Shown here: positions 25,869 to 35,369 of the stretch, in pieces
Layout: the number at the start of each line of letters is the position of its first letter
Numbering within the stretch: the stretch's first letter is position 1
Assembly (NCBI GenBank): GCA_015058845.1
Contig: SVBO01000005.1
Location: 19,411-83,410 of the forward strand
Source of the DNA: Erysipelotrichaceae bacterium
GTDB taxonomy: Bacteria; Bacillota_I; Bacilli_A; Erysipelotrichales; Erysipelotrichaceae
Length of the DNA: 64,000 nucleotides
Direction of reading: 5' to 3'
Notes under the pieces: model-generated
What the model saw: the letters and a program-made list of their open reading frames with translations, nothing else
Told to the model about the DNA's origin: nothing
Databases searched by the model: none
Position numbers and translations under genes: made by a program

Positions 25869-26288
25869 CTACACAATTCTAGATTGCTCATATGCTGTCG
25901 CTACAGCCCCTATTCTAAAAACTAATCCTAGTATTCCCCATAAAGAAGTAAGGGATGAGAAATAGTTCATCACACTGATCATCCATAGATATGGATTCAA
26001 CATACCCCAAATACCACCGATCGCCATAGCATCTGCAAGAATGATCGCTACAGCACATAATACAGCTCCTAAGATAGAGAAACGTGTTTGTACACCTCTA
26101 CCATACGTTCTGATCACATATCCGATCGCATATCCTACTCCTAAAAACATGATCTCGAATTGGATCGGCATAATATTCAGTAAGAACCCTAGCACGATCG
26201 CTATGACTAATGTAGCAGGGATCCCATATAATACCGCTTTGACAAAGCGTTGATTTCTTGTTAAGGCACTTTTATTATAGATCTTCAT
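25869..26288 (-). CDS. four-span membrane protein upstream of alr
   Basis: A 139-residue integral membrane protein with four helices (about 18-36, 45-60, 70-92 and 105-130). The family is not recognised. ATG 26288 follows GGAGGTGG; in-frame codons up to 26306 overlap that ribosome site. It is probably the first gene of an operon with alr. Confidence 0.6.
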   Translation of the reverse strand: MKIYNKSALTRNQRFVKAVLYGIPATLVIAIVLGFLLNIMPIQFEIMFLGVGYAIGYVIRTYGRGVQTRFSILGAVLCAVAIILADAMAIGGIWGMLNPYLWMISVMNYFSSLTSLWGILGLVFRIGAVATAYEQSRIV

Positions 26289-26398
26289 ATAAACATCCAC
26301 CTCCATACCATATTAGTATACCATATTTGTATCAGAAATCAAAAGAATCGTTTGCCTCTAGTCTGTATTATGTAGTATGATACATATAAGGAGTTGTG

Positions 26399-27373
26399 AT
26401 GAATATGAAGTATGTTGTAGTGGGACTTGGGTCCATGGGTAAAAGAAGGATCCGTTTATTGAAACAAGTAAGACCAGAAGCACGTATCATGGGAGTAGAT
26501 TCTATGGAAGATCGTCGTGAGAGTGCTGCTAGAGAATATGAGATCGAAGTGGTTGCTTCTCTTGAAGAAGCATTAGAGTGTGGAGATATTGTGTTTGTAA
26601 GTACTTCTCCGCTCTCTCATAGTAGTATTATTAATCAAGCGTTACAGAAGGGTTGTCATGTATTTACAGAATTAAATCTAGTACAACAAGGATATGAAGA
26701 GAATATCGCATTGGCTAATCAAAAGGGATGTGTATTATTCTTAAGTTCCACTTTCTTATATCGTAAAGAGTTACAACATTTACGTGAGAATGTAGAACAT
26801 TCTAATAATGCGTATGTGTATCATGTAGGACAATATTTACCTGATTGGCATCCTTGGGAGAGCTATAAGGACTTCTTTGTAGCAGATAAGAGAACGAATG
26901 GGTGTCGTGAGTTATTAGCGATCGAATTACCTTGGTTATGTGAATGCTTTGGGGATGTTGTAAACTATCATGTAGTAAAGAGTAAGAAGAGTCAGTTAGA
27001 TCTACCGTATCCTGATACTTACCAGATCATTCTAGAGCATGAGAATGGGAATAGTGGTGTGATCTGTGTGGATATTCTAGCACGTAAGGCGATCCGTTCT
27101 TTAGAGGTATTACATGAGAACTATCATTATTTCTGGAAGGGTACGCCTGATTCTTTCATGAAGTATGATGTGGAGAGTAAGCAATTGGTGAATATTTCTT
27201 GTTATGAGGCGTATGAGAATGATCCTAGATATAGTGAGAATATTGTAGAGAATGCGTATATGGATGAGATCATTGCGTATTTAGAGGAGATCGAACATGG
27301 AACTCAGGCTTTATATAGTTTCGAGAAGGATCTCAAGATCTTGAATCTAATTGATCACTTAGAGGAGGAATAG
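26399..27373 (+). CDS. Gfo/Idh/MocA family oxidoreductase
   Basis: A 324-residue NAD(P)-dependent dehydrogenase. The Rossmann motif VVVGLGSMGKRRIRLL opens the protein and the C-terminal Gfo/Idh alpha/beta domain follows. Motif FTELNLVQQG stands where family members usually have the catalytic EKP, so the usual Lys is missing and activity may differ. ATG 26399 follows AAGGAG. The next gene, only 2 bases on, is a second member of the family. Confidence 0.82.
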   Translation: MNMKYVVVGLGSMGKRRIRLLKQVRPEARIMGVDSMEDRRESAAREYEIEVVASLEEALECGDIVFVSTSPLSHSSIINQALQKGCHVFTELNLVQQGYEENIALANQKGCVLFLSSTFLYRKELQHLRENVEHSNNAYVYHVGQYLPDWHPWESYKDFFVADKRTNGCRELLAIELPWLCECFGDVVNYHVVKSKKSQLDLPYPDTYQIILEHENGNSGVICVDILARKAIRSLEVLHENYHYFWKGTPDSFMKYDVESKQLVNISCYEAYENDPRYSENIVENAYMDEIIAYLEEIEHGTQALYSFEKDLKILNLIDHLEEE

Positions 27374-27375
27374 AG

Positions 27376-28266
27376 ATGAAAGTAGCTTTTGTAGGGCTAG
27401 GGAGTATTGGTAGAAGACATCTACAGAATCTTCATACAGTAGCACAGAATCGTAATATTCCGCTAGAGGTACATGCGTATAGACATAGTCAAAGTAGTGA
27501 TATTCCTTTGGTAGATAAGCAATATTGTACGACTTTACCGCAAGAAGAGTATGATTTGGTATTTATTACCAATCCTACTTCTATGCATGAGGAGAGTATC
27601 CTACATTTCCAATCGCATACTAAGATGATGATCATAGAGAAGCCTATTGGGATCGATATGGTAGATGAATCTAAGTTATTGAGTCATGTGACATACTATG
27701 TGAACTGTCCATTACGTCATACACCTGTATATGCTTTGTTACAAGAGCATGTAAAGGTAGAGGATGTGTTTGCTGTGAGAGCGATCTGTTCTTCTTATCT
27801 TCCTAATTGGCGTAAGAATGGGGATTATCGTGAGTGCTACAGTGCTAAGGCTGAGCTTGGTGGTGGTGTGGAGTTAGATCTGATCCATGAGATGGATTAT
27901 CTAGTATCTTATCTAGGATATCCTAAGTCTATGACTAAGATGGCTACTAAGGTCTCTGATCTAGAGATCACTAGTCATGATTTCGCAAGTTACTTGATGC
28001 AGTATGAGGATAAGGTAGTAGAGCTACATTTAGATTATTTTGGTAGAGTGACTAAGCGGGAGATGGAGTTATATACGCCTTATGATACATATACATTAGA
28101 CTTTGTTAAGAAAGAACTACGTGGTAGTGGGAATACTTGGAAAGCTAGTGATGAAGATATGTATGTGAGGGAGATGAATTATATCTTTGATCTGTTTGAG
28201 AGTAAGGTAGAGAATATGAATTCTATTTCTCATGCGAATCAGGTGCTTGGATATAGCAAAATGTAA
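27376..28266 (+). CDS. Gfo/Idh/MocA family oxidoreductase
   Basis: A 296-residue dehydrogenase with VAFVGLGSIGRRHLQNL at 3-19 and the catalytic IIEKPIGID motif intact (about 92-100), then GGGVELDLIHEMDY, the expected substrate-domain His motif. It is a shortened member of the family, which is usually 330-400 residues. The adjacent paralogue lacks the EKP lysine, which suggests a pair acting on one sugar-like substrate. The substrate is unknown. Confidence 0.85.
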   Translation: MKVAFVGLGSIGRRHLQNLHTVAQNRNIPLEVHAYRHSQSSDIPLVDKQYCTTLPQEEYDLVFITNPTSMHEESILHFQSHTKMMIIEKPIGIDMVDESKLLSHVTYYVNCPLRHTPVYALLQEHVKVEDVFAVRAICSSYLPNWRKNGDYRECYSAKAELGGGVELDLIHEMDYLVSYLGYPKSMTKMATKVSDLEITSHDFASYLMQYEDKVVELHLDYFGRVTKREMELYTPYDTYTLDFVKKELRGSGNTWKASDEDMYVREMNYIFDLFESKVENMNSISHANQVLGYSKM

Positions 28267-28315
28267 TATTTTAGGAGAAATTAGAGGAAATTATTGTACT
28301 TTTTTCAAAAAGTGC

Positions 28316-28344
28316 TTGACGTTCCTCTTTCTTTTTGGTATATT
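28316..28344 (+). promoter_or_regulatory. promoter of the tRNA-Val/tRNA-Thr unit
   Basis: TTGACG (28316-28321), a 17-base spacer and TATATT (28339-28344), 19 bases before tRNA-Val. Confidence 0.75.
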
Positions 28345-28363
28345 TATATAGCGCCAAGTTAAT

Positions 28364-28439
28364 GGAGGTTTAGCTCAGTTGGGAGAGCATCTGCCTTACA
28401 AGCAGAGGGTCAGCGGTTCGAGCCCGTTAACCTCCACCA
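28364..28439 (+). tRNA. tRNA-Val (TAC)
   Basis: A complete cloverleaf with anticodon TAC in CTGCCTTACAAGCAG. The T arm is CGGTTCGAGCCCG, and CCA is encoded at 28437-28439. Confidence 0.95.
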
Positions 28440-28442
28440 TTT

Positions 28443-28518
<76 letters not shown>

Positions 28519-28528
28519 TTTGTTAGAT

Positions 28529-28552
28529 ACATCGCTTAGGCGATGTTTTTTA
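28529..28552 (+). terminator. terminator of the tRNA pair
   Basis: ACATCGC and GCGATGT form a 7-bp stem with loop TTAG, followed by T6. Confidence 0.88.
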
Positions 28553-28610
28553 TTTATATACTTGAGATATTTAGAAAATGGCACTTTCCTCTATAGGACA
28601 GTGCCATTTC

Positions 28611-29390
28611 TTATTTACTTCTATATTCATATAGTTTATATAACTTACTTGCGAAACTACCCGCATAAAGCTTCTGGAAGATCACTCTCTCTACTCTTTG
28701 TAATTTCTCGATCAAATACCTAGGAGTCAATTCATGTTCTCTAACATACACCATACCACTCTCTTCTAATACCCTAGGATCATCGATACCATATACCACA
28801 GTAACTCCCACATCATTAATAGGATTCTTATACTTAGAAGCCTTAGCCGCTAGTACAGTATATTGATCCATAAGGATATGAACACTCTCAAAGTGATCAT
28901 GGATACGCTTCATCACACCTCTTAACTCTTCTACAGTAAGATACATACTGATCCCTTCCATGATGACAATAGCATTCTGACTAGGAATATCCTTTAACCA
29001 TGCCTCTTCTCTTACATCACTCTCTATCATATGATAGTGCTCATTCTCTGTATAATATTTCTTCCGCTCCTCTATTACCTGAGGAAAATCTACATCATAC
29101 CATAGAGTAGTTCTATTCACTCTCTCCACTCTACTATCTAAACCACAACCAAGATGGAGCACTACTGCATTCTCTAGTGTATCGATCTTCTCCCTTACCC
29201 ACTCATCAAATACTCTAGAACGCATTCCCATGTAGTAGGCTAACCACTTAGAACTAGACTTACCTTGTAGTGTAAATCCTTCTTTACTCCAGATCTCTTC
29301 TGCCTTCTTATCCTCTAATATGATCCCCTTTTGGCTCACATAAGCCTTACCATATAAAGGAATATATAACGTCTTATTTACCTGATCCAT
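28611..29390 (-). CDS. LCM-type class I SAM methyltransferase
   Basis: A 259-residue methyltransferase resembling the leucine carboxyl methyltransferase family. The SAM motif is VVLHLGCGLDSRVERV, followed by WYDVDFPQVIEER and a later IVIMEGISMYLTVEEL, both typical of this family. The substrate in bacteria is not known. ATG 29390, behind GGGTGAG, is preferred over in-frame starts up to 29441. Confidence 0.8.
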   Translation of the reverse strand: MDQVNKTLYIPLYGKAYVSQKGIILEDKKAEEIWSKEGFTLQGKSSSKWLAYYMGMRSRVFDEWVREKIDTLENAVVLHLGCGLDSRVERVNRTTLWYDVDFPQVIEERKKYYTENEHYHMIESDVREEAWLKDIPSQNAIVIMEGISMYLTVEELRGVMKRIHDHFESVHILMDQYTVLAAKASKYKNPINDVGVTVVYGIDDPRVLEESGMVYVREHELTPRYLIEKLQRVERVIFQKLYAGSFASKLYKLYEYRSK

Positions 29391-29443
29391 ACACTCACCC
29401 ATTTCTATACTCATTATATATATAATCAATATACACAGCAAGT

Positions 29444-29468
29444 AAAAAAGAAGACCTAAGCCTTCTTT
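29444..29468 (-). terminator. gmk terminator
   Basis: On the minus strand AAGAAGGC and GTCTTCTT pair with one wobble around TTAG, followed by a T run, directly after the gmk stop. Confidence 0.75.
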
Positions 29469-30032
29469 CTACATATGTTTTCTAATAATAGAAGCAACCT
29501 CACTAGCAGCACGTAACACATCATCATTACATACTACAAACTCATATTCCTTCTCTAACAACATTTCCTTCTCAGCCTTAGCAAGACGCTCTTGGATCAC
29601 TTCCTCACTCTCACTCTTACGACCACGAATTCTTCTCTCTAATTCCTTCATTGAAGGAGGTACGATGAAGATCGTTAAGGCATCAGGACATTTCTCTTTG
29701 ATCTGTAACATACCTTGTACTTCGATCTCTAATAGAACATTCTTACCTTCATTTCTAAGCTTCTCTACATAATCAAATGGTGTTCCATAGTAGTTTCCTA
29801 CAAACTCTGCATACTCTAATAACTCACCATTCGCAATAGCCTCTTCAAAACGCTCTCTAGTCACAAAGAAATAATCAATACCATCTACCTCACCCTTACG
29901 TGGTTGACGTGTAGTCATAGAGATAGAATATGTGATCTTTAATTCAGGATCTGCTTGGAAATACTTACGAACAGTTCCCTTACCAACACCACTTGGTCCA
30001 CTAAATACGATCAATAAACCTTTTTTACACAT
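29469..30032 (-). CDS. gmk: guanylate kinase
   Basis: A 187-residue kinase converting GMP to GDP with ATP. The P-loop is FSGPSGVGKGTV at 9-20. GMP-binding residues lie in SMTTRQPRKGEVDGIDYFFV and EYAEFVGNYYGTP, and the lid is RRIRGRKSESEE. Length is normal. The usual rpoZ neighbour is not here. It lies 23 bases after the M32 carboxypeptidase gene. Confidence 0.96.
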   Translation of the reverse strand: MCKKGLLIVFSGPSGVGKGTVRKYFQADPELKITYSISMTTRQPRKGEVDGIDYFFVTRERFEEAIANGELLEYAEFVGNYYGTPFDYVEKLRNEGKNVLLEIEVQGMLQIKEKCPDALTIFIVPPSMKELERRIRGRKSESEEVIQERLAKAEKEMLLEKEYEFVVCNDDVLRAASEVASIIRKHM

Positions 30033-30055
30033 AACTAATTCCCTCTTCTAACTTC

Positions 30056-31552
30056 TTAAATCTTATACATATCAGAATACTTATTCTTTAAATATTCTAC
30101 ATAATACATTGGATCAAATTCCTCACCAGTAGCCTGTACCATAATTTCCTTAGGATACCTAGAAGAACCACACCAATGGATCTTTTCTTTTAACCAATCA
30201 TTGATCTTCTTAGTTGTCCCCTCACCTAAAGAAGCCTCAATATCTAGATCCTTACTCATAGCATGATAGAACTGAGCTGCATAAGCACTACCTAATGCAT
30301 AAGTAGGGAAATATCCAAATAATCCTGTACCCCAATGGATATCTTGTAATACACCTACAGCATCATTTGGTACTTCTATACCAAAGTATTCCTTGAATCT
30401 CTTATTCCACTCTTGTGGTAATTCATCCACTGTGATCTCATCATTCATAAGAGCTCTTTCAAGATCATATCTAAGCATAATATGTAGAGGATATGTTAAT
30501 TCATCAGCCTCGATACGGATCAGAGAATTCTCTACCTTATTGATATGATAGTAGAACTCTTCCTCATCAAGATCTACCCCACAGATCTTATTGAACTTAG
30601 GTAATAACACCTTTACAAATGCCTTACTTCTACCGATCATATTCTCATAGAAACGAGATTGGCTCTCATGCATAGCACTACTAGCTCCTCCACCTACAAA
30701 TGTATCATCTAACTGTGGATCGATCTGTTGCTCATATAAACTATGCCCTAGTTCATGCACTGCAGAGAAGATAGAAGATTCAAACTTATCTTCGTGGAAA
30801 TGATTTGTATAACGTACATCATATGTACCACTACCCGTTGTAAATGGATGCTCACTCTCTTTAGATAGCCCTCTATTTAGATCATAGCATAAGATCTTCT
30901 CGATCTCTTGGGCTACTTTTCTTTGCTTATCAGCTGGGATCACTAACTTAGTTAGATCTTCTTTACCAGGATATCCCTTCTCGATCACTTTCTTAACAAA
31001 TGGAACTAATTCTCTCTTTAAACAATCAAAGAACTTATCATATTCCTTTGTCGTAAAGTCATGCTCATATTCATCTAATAGAATATCATAACCCTTAAGT
31101 GCATCACTCTCTTGCCATTTCACATACTTCTTTTGATAGTCTACTACCTTTTGGAATAATGGAGCAAATTGAGAGTAATCATTCTCTTTCTTAGCTTTCG
31201 CCCATACTTGTTCCGCATTAGCCATCAATGTAGCATAGGATACATACTCTTCCATAGGAATTCTATTTTGTTTATCATTAGAGCGTTTGATCTCAATGAT
31301 CTCATGTCTAAGAACTGGATCTAATTCATCCTTATGTTCATATAACTGTGCGATCAATTGCTTATACTCATCACTCGTTTCTAATGTATACAACATTTCT
31401 GATAAGACACCACTATACTCAGCACGCTTCTCAAAACAACCTGCAGGAGCTTCTGTAGCTGAATCCCAGCTAATGATGCCCATGGCATAATGATATGCTT
31501 TGATCTTTTGACGGATCTGTTGATATCTTTCAATAATTTGTTCTAAATTCAT
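30056..31552 (-). CDS. M32 family metallocarboxypeptidase
   Basis: A 498-residue cytoplasmic carboxypeptidase of the Taq type (M32). The zinc motif is AVHELGHSLYEQQ (HExxH) at about 238-250, with the downstream metal Glu expected in AMHESQSRFYENMIG. The family GTGLFGYFPTYALGSAYAAQ segment and IRIEADELTYPLHI are conserved. It releases C-terminal residues from peptides. It is probably transcribed together with gmk. Confidence 0.94.
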   Translation of the reverse strand: MNLEQIIERYQQIRQKIKAYHYAMGIISWDSATEAPAGCFEKRAEYSGVLSEMLYTLETSDEYKQLIAQLYEHKDELDPVLRHEIIEIKRSNDKQNRIPMEEYVSYATLMANAEQVWAKAKKENDYSQFAPLFQKVVDYQKKYVKWQESDALKGYDILLDEYEHDFTTKEYDKFFDCLKRELVPFVKKVIEKGYPGKEDLTKLVIPADKQRKVAQEIEKILCYDLNRGLSKESEHPFTTGSGTYDVRYTNHFHEDKFESSIFSAVHELGHSLYEQQIDPQLDDTFVGGGASSAMHESQSRFYENMIGRSKAFVKVLLPKFNKICGVDLDEEEFYYHINKVENSLIRIEADELTYPLHIMLRYDLERALMNDEITVDELPQEWNKRFKEYFGIEVPNDAVGVLQDIHWGTGLFGYFPTYALGSAYAAQFYHAMSKDLDIEASLGEGTTKKINDWLKEKIHWCGSSRYPKEIMVQATGEEFDPMYYVEYLKNKYSDMYKI

Positions 31553-31592
31553 GGGTATTTCCTTTCTATTTGTAGTATTCTCTATAGGAACT

Positions 31593-31617
31593 AAAAGGCA
31601 TCCTTAGGATACCTTTT
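31593..31617 (-). terminator. terminator of the telA pair
   Basis: AAAAGGCATCC (31593-31603) pairs with GGATACCTTTT (31607-31617) with one mismatch, just after the small membrane gene. Confidence 0.7.
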
Positions 31618-31620
31618 CGA

Positions 31621-31890
31621 TCATCTTTTCTTGAATAATTTACGTAACATAGTAGAAAAGTCTTCTTTGGAGGAGAGATCAAAATAGTCTTTGTTCTGAT
31701 AACGAGATCTAGGAACATAATTAGATGGATGTGGCTTCTCATACATAGGATTGACCCCCATCTTTAGTCTATTATAAGACATATGACGCATCCTTCTTTG
31801 TTGAAGTACATAATACACCAATACCCCAATCAAGATAATGATCACAAGGACTAGACCCACGATCCATAAGTTCTCTCTAATAAACTCCAT
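31621..31890 (-). CDS. small membrane protein beside telA
   Basis: An 89-residue protein with one N-terminal membrane helix (about 8-28) and a basic, Tyr-rich cytoplasmic tail ending in MLRKLFKKR. The family is not recognised. It follows telA by 20 bases and ends at a terminator, so the two form one unit. Confidence 0.6.
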   Translation of the reverse strand: MEFIRENLWIVGLVLVIIILIGVLVYYVLQQRRMRHMSYNRLKMGVNPMYEKPHPSNYVPRSRYQNKDYFDLSSKEDFSTMLRKLFKKR

Positions 31891-31910
31891 ACTACACTTC
31901 CTCTTCTATA

Positions 31911-33062
31911 CTATTTAGTCATTTCTAATAATTTTGCCTTAAGTTCTCCCTCGATCTCACGAAGCTTCACTTCAGCAGCAGCACGTTTCGCACGACCTTC
32001 CTTTTGAATAGTCAATACTTCATCAAAAGTAGAGATCAATTGCTCATTAGTATGCATCAATGTCTCAATATCAACAATACCACGTTCACTTTCCTTAGCC
32101 ACTTCAATAGTAGCCATCTTCAATGTATCCGCATTCTTACGAAGTAATTCATTCGTCATTTCAGTAACTTCACGTTGTGCTTCCATTGCTTCCTTAGCAT
32201 GGTCAACACCTAGTGCTAATACCATTTGAGACTTCCATAAAGGAATCGTATTCACGATCGTAGATTGGATCTTCTCAGCCATCAATGTATCATTATTCTG
32301 GATCAAACGGATCTGAGGAGCCATTTGCACAGAGATCATACGTGTCAACTCTAGATCATGTAACTTCTTCTCGAAACGATCACATAATTGAGCATAGTCA
32401 TTAGCCTTTTGAGAATCCTCAGGAAGACCAGTAGCTTGTGCCTTAGCCGCTAATTCCTTTAAAGTAGTAGCACGGCATTCTTCTAATCTCTTCTTACCAG
32501 CTAGAATATACATAGATAGTTCTTTAAAGTTTACTAGATTCTTTTCATACATTTGATCTAGTAAAGCAATATCTTTAAATAAAGTGATCTGATGATTCTC
32601 TAGAATACCCACGATCTTATCTACATTTACTTCAGCCTTAGCATAACGAGCCTTTAAAGATTCGATTCTATTACTAGCCTTCTTGAATAGCCCTAAGAAT
32701 CCCTTCTCTTCCTCATCAGCATCAAAGCCCTTTAATTCTACTAATAGATCACTAATATCATTTCCTATTTCACCTAGGTCCTTTGTTTGTACATTATTTA
32801 AAGCGACCTCAGAGAACTCAGACATCTTCTTTTGAGCATCAGCCCCATATTGAAGGATCATATTCGTATTCTCAATATCGATCTTCTTAGCAAAGTCATC
32901 GACCATTTGTCTCTCTTGCTCTGTTAAGATAGATTCATCAAACTTAGCAGGTTCAACCTTCTTCTCCTCAACAACTTCTTCTTTCACCTCTTCTACAGGT
33001 TCTTCTACCTTAAAAGGTTCTAATGTTAATGTTGGCATTTGTTGTTCTAATTTCTCACTCAT
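31911..33062 (-). CDS. telA: TelA-like toxic anion resistance protein
   Basis: A 383-residue soluble, strongly helical protein of the TelA/KlaA family, named for tellurite resistance and linked to envelope stress. An acidic/lysine-rich N terminus (about 1-45) precedes the conserved helical core with MISVQMAPQIRLIQNNDT and VNTIPLWKSQMVLALG. ATG 33062 follows AAGGAG; the frame extends to 33083 through the ribosome site. Confidence 0.9.
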   Translation of the reverse strand: MSEKLEQQMPTLTLEPFKVEEPVEEVKEEVVEEKKVEPAKFDESILTEQERQMVDDFAKKIDIENTNMILQYGADAQKKMSEFSEVALNNVQTKDLGEIGNDISDLLVELKGFDADEEEKGFLGLFKKASNRIESLKARYAKAEVNVDKIVGILENHQITLFKDIALLDQMYEKNLVNFKELSMYILAGKKRLEECRATTLKELAAKAQATGLPEDSQKANDYAQLCDRFEKKLHDLELTRMISVQMAPQIRLIQNNDTLMAEKIQSTIVNTIPLWKSQMVLALGVDHAKEAMEAQREVTEMTNELLRKNADTLKMATIEVAKESERGIVDIETLMHTNEQLISTFDEVLTIQKEGRAKRAAAEVKLREIEGELKAKLLEMTK

Positions 33063-33196
33063 AGGACACATCTCCTTTACCATACTTATATATCACTATT
33101 TTAGCATACATTTTTGTATTTTTACTACCTTTTTTGTATCATTCTTCAATTATTATGTGTTATGATTAGAGAAATCAAATACAAGGAGGTATTTCT

Positions 33197-34837
33197 ATGA
33201 GTTGTGATGGACTATTACTACATCGTATCCATGAAGAGATCAAGCAATTCTTACCCGCTAAGATCAATAAATTATACTGTATCAGTGATACAGAGTTATT
33301 ACTACATTGTCGTGGTAGACATGAGAACTTCAAGATCTTGATCTCTGCGCATTCTCAATATGCTCGAATGAATATCACTACTCGTAGTTATCCTACTCCA
33401 GAAACTCCCTCAAACTTCACTATGTTACTAAGAAAACACTGTGAAGGAGGTGTGATCTTGGATCTACATCAAGTGGGACTAGATCGTGTGTTCTACTTCG
33501 ATGTACAAGTGCGTAATGAGATCGGTGACTTAGTAGTATCTCGTTTATATGTAGAATTGATGGGGAAATATGCGAATATTATTCTCTGTGATGAGAAGGG
33601 TAAGATCATTGATGCTATGAAGCGTATTCCTCCTTTCGAGAATACTAAGCGTATCATCGTACCCACAGCTATGTATACCCCTGTCGAAGTACAGGATAAG
33701 AAAGATCCACTAGGAGATAATATTCAAATAGATGATCTAACTCCTTTATATAAGCAATTCCATGGATTCTCTCCACTACTAAGCAGAGAATTTGAATATC
33801 GTATTCATAATGGTGAAAAGTTTGAAGATATCATGCATGAATTAATGTCTACTGATAGAATGTATTTCTATGACCTAGGAGATAACTTTGAATACCATTG
33901 TCTACCACTACTACATCTGGATCAGAAAGCAGTAGAGTATGATCTTATGGAAGGCTTTGATATCTTGTATTATCACAAAGAAGAGAAAGAGCGTATTCGT
34001 CAGCAAACAGGTGACCTATTTAGATTCGTAAGTAAAGAACTTAATAAGCTAAGAAGCAAGCTCCTTAAGTTAAGAGATACACTAGAAGAGGCAGAGAATT
34101 GTGAGAAGTATCGTATTTATGGAGAACTTCTATATGCCTATGGATATAGTATCGAGAAAGGGGCTAAGAAAGCATTACTTCCTTCCTTTGAAGATGGGAA
34201 ATTAATAGAGATCCCACTAGATCCGAAGTTTGATGTGAAGTATAATGCTAAGAAGATGTATCAGAAGTATAACAAAGGAAAGAATGCTCAAGTGATCGTA
34301 GCAGAACAAATAGAGCTATGTAAGAGTGAGATCGCATACTTTGAACTACTACAAACACAATTAGAACAAGCTACTTTCGATGATGCTCGTGAGATCCGAA
34401 GTGAACTTGCTTCTAAAGGGTATATGAAGCAATTAGTGAGCAAGGTACGTAAGAAAAAGAATACAGTGCCTGCCTATGCTACTTACAAATTAGGAGATAC
34501 ATTGATCCATGTAGGTAAGAACAATATCCAGAATGATTATCTAACATGGAAACTAGCCAAGAGAGATGATTATTGGTTCCATGTAAAGGATATGCATGGT
34601 TCTCATGTGATCGTACAAGGAGAAATGAGTGAGGAAGTGATCCGTGCTGCTGCCAATCTAGCTGCCCTATATTCTCAAGGAAGAGCTTCTTCTTCAGTAC
34701 CAGTCAACTATACTCAAGTACGTGTTTTAAAGAAAGTACCATCTTCTGCTACAGGATTCGTAGTATTCCATACCTACAAGACGATCTACATCGATCCAGA
34801 AGAATCTTTAGAGCAAACATACCAAAGAATCAAGTAA
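33197..34837 (+). CDS. rqcH: ribosome quality control protein RqcH
   Basis: A 546-residue NFACT-family protein (Rqc2 homologue; formerly fibronectin-binding FbpA). The N-terminal NFACT-N domain begins with MSCDGLLLHRIHEEI. A coiled-coil region (about 270-330) follows, and the C-terminal NFACT-R domain has YLTWKLAKRDDYWFHVKDMHGSHVI (about 440-465). RqcH adds C-terminal alanine tails to nascent chains on stalled 50S subunits. AAGGAGG precedes its ATG. It diverges from telA. Confidence 0.93.
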   Translation: MSCDGLLLHRIHEEIKQFLPAKINKLYCISDTELLLHCRGRHENFKILISAHSQYARMNITTRSYPTPETPSNFTMLLRKHCEGGVILDLHQVGLDRVFYFDVQVRNEIGDLVVSRLYVELMGKYANIILCDEKGKIIDAMKRIPPFENTKRIIVPTAMYTPVEVQDKKDPLGDNIQIDDLTPLYKQFHGFSPLLSREFEYRIHNGEKFEDIMHELMSTDRMYFYDLGDNFEYHCLPLLHLDQKAVEYDLMEGFDILYYHKEEKERIRQQTGDLFRFVSKELNKLRSKLLKLRDTLEEAENCEKYRIYGELLYAYGYSIEKGAKKALLPSFEDGKLIEIPLDPKFDVKYNAKKMYQKYNKGKNAQVIVAEQIELCKSEIAYFELLQTQLEQATFDDAREIRSELASKGYMKQLVSKVRKKKNTVPAYATYKLGDTLIHVGKNNIQNDYLTWKLAKRDDYWFHVKDMHGSHVIVQGEMSEEVIRAAANLAALYSQGRASSSVPVNYTQVRVLKKVPSSATGFVVFHTYKTIYIDPEESLEQTYQRIK

Positions 34838-34841
34838 AAAG

Positions 34842-34869
34842 GCAAGGACTATACAGTTCTTGCCTCTTC
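34842..34869. terminator. terminator after rqcH
   Basis: GGCAAGGAC pairs with GTTCTTGCC with one wobble, between rqcH and the converging coat gene. Confidence 0.7.
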
Positions 34870-34870
34870 T

Positions 34871-35254
34871 TTATAGAGTATTCATGAAATTCGTATAATT
34901 AGGATACGTCATTGTAGAACCACCAGAATATAATGTAGCCACATTATTAGGCTCTACTACATCTTCTGTAGTATATCGATAGTTCGTATATACTCTTGGA
35001 TAGAAATTATGATGACGAACAGTACGATTCTCGATTGGTTGGATCACAGGTTGCTCATGATAATGACAACTATGTGCATAACAAGTAGATTCTGGTAAAG
35101 TGATCGGTGTTGTTTGCGGTACGAAAGCACATCCACAACCAGTTCCCATACTACCTAAGCCAATAGATGTTCCACCACAACCACATCCACTCCCCATCGT
35201 ATTTCCACAGCCACAACCACAGCCTCTATTAAAACCACTAGAATTACAGAACAT
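34871..35254 (-). CDS. CotD-like spore coat protein
   Basis: A 127-residue Cys/Gly-rich N terminus (GCGCGCGNTMGSGCGCGG) followed by a His/Tyr/Pro-rich part with HSCHYHEQPV, VRHHNFYPRVYTNYRY. This matches the CotD-type inner coat pattern in outline only. ATG 35254 follows AAAGGAGG with an 8-base gap; an open frame up to 35380 has no such signal. A CATANNNTA box precedes it (35277-35285). It suggests sporulation in the host. Confidence 0.65.
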   Translation of the reverse strand: MFCNSSGFNRGCGCGCGNTMGSGCGCGGTSIGLGSMGTGCGCAFVPQTTPITLPESTCYAHSCHYHEQPVIQPIENRTVRHHNFYPRVYTNYRYTTEDVVEPNNVATLYSGGSTMTYPNYTNFMNTL

Positions 35255-35276
35255 AGAGAATTCCTCCTTTCTAATA

Positions 35277-35285
35277 TAAGGTATG
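35277..35285 (-). promoter_or_regulatory. sigma-K-like -10 box of the cotD-like gene
   Basis: CATACCTTA on the minus strand fits the sigma-K CATANNNTA box. It lies 6 bases before AAAGGAGG. An AC dinucleotide stands about 15 bases further upstream. The same layout occurs before the YjcZ-like gene. Confidence 0.4.
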
Positions 35286-35369
35286 AGAAGAATCAGAAAT
35301 GTTCTATGCACAATCCCAATACGACTATCTATATTTTCACTTTCATATACTGTTGTATGAGGTGATGAT

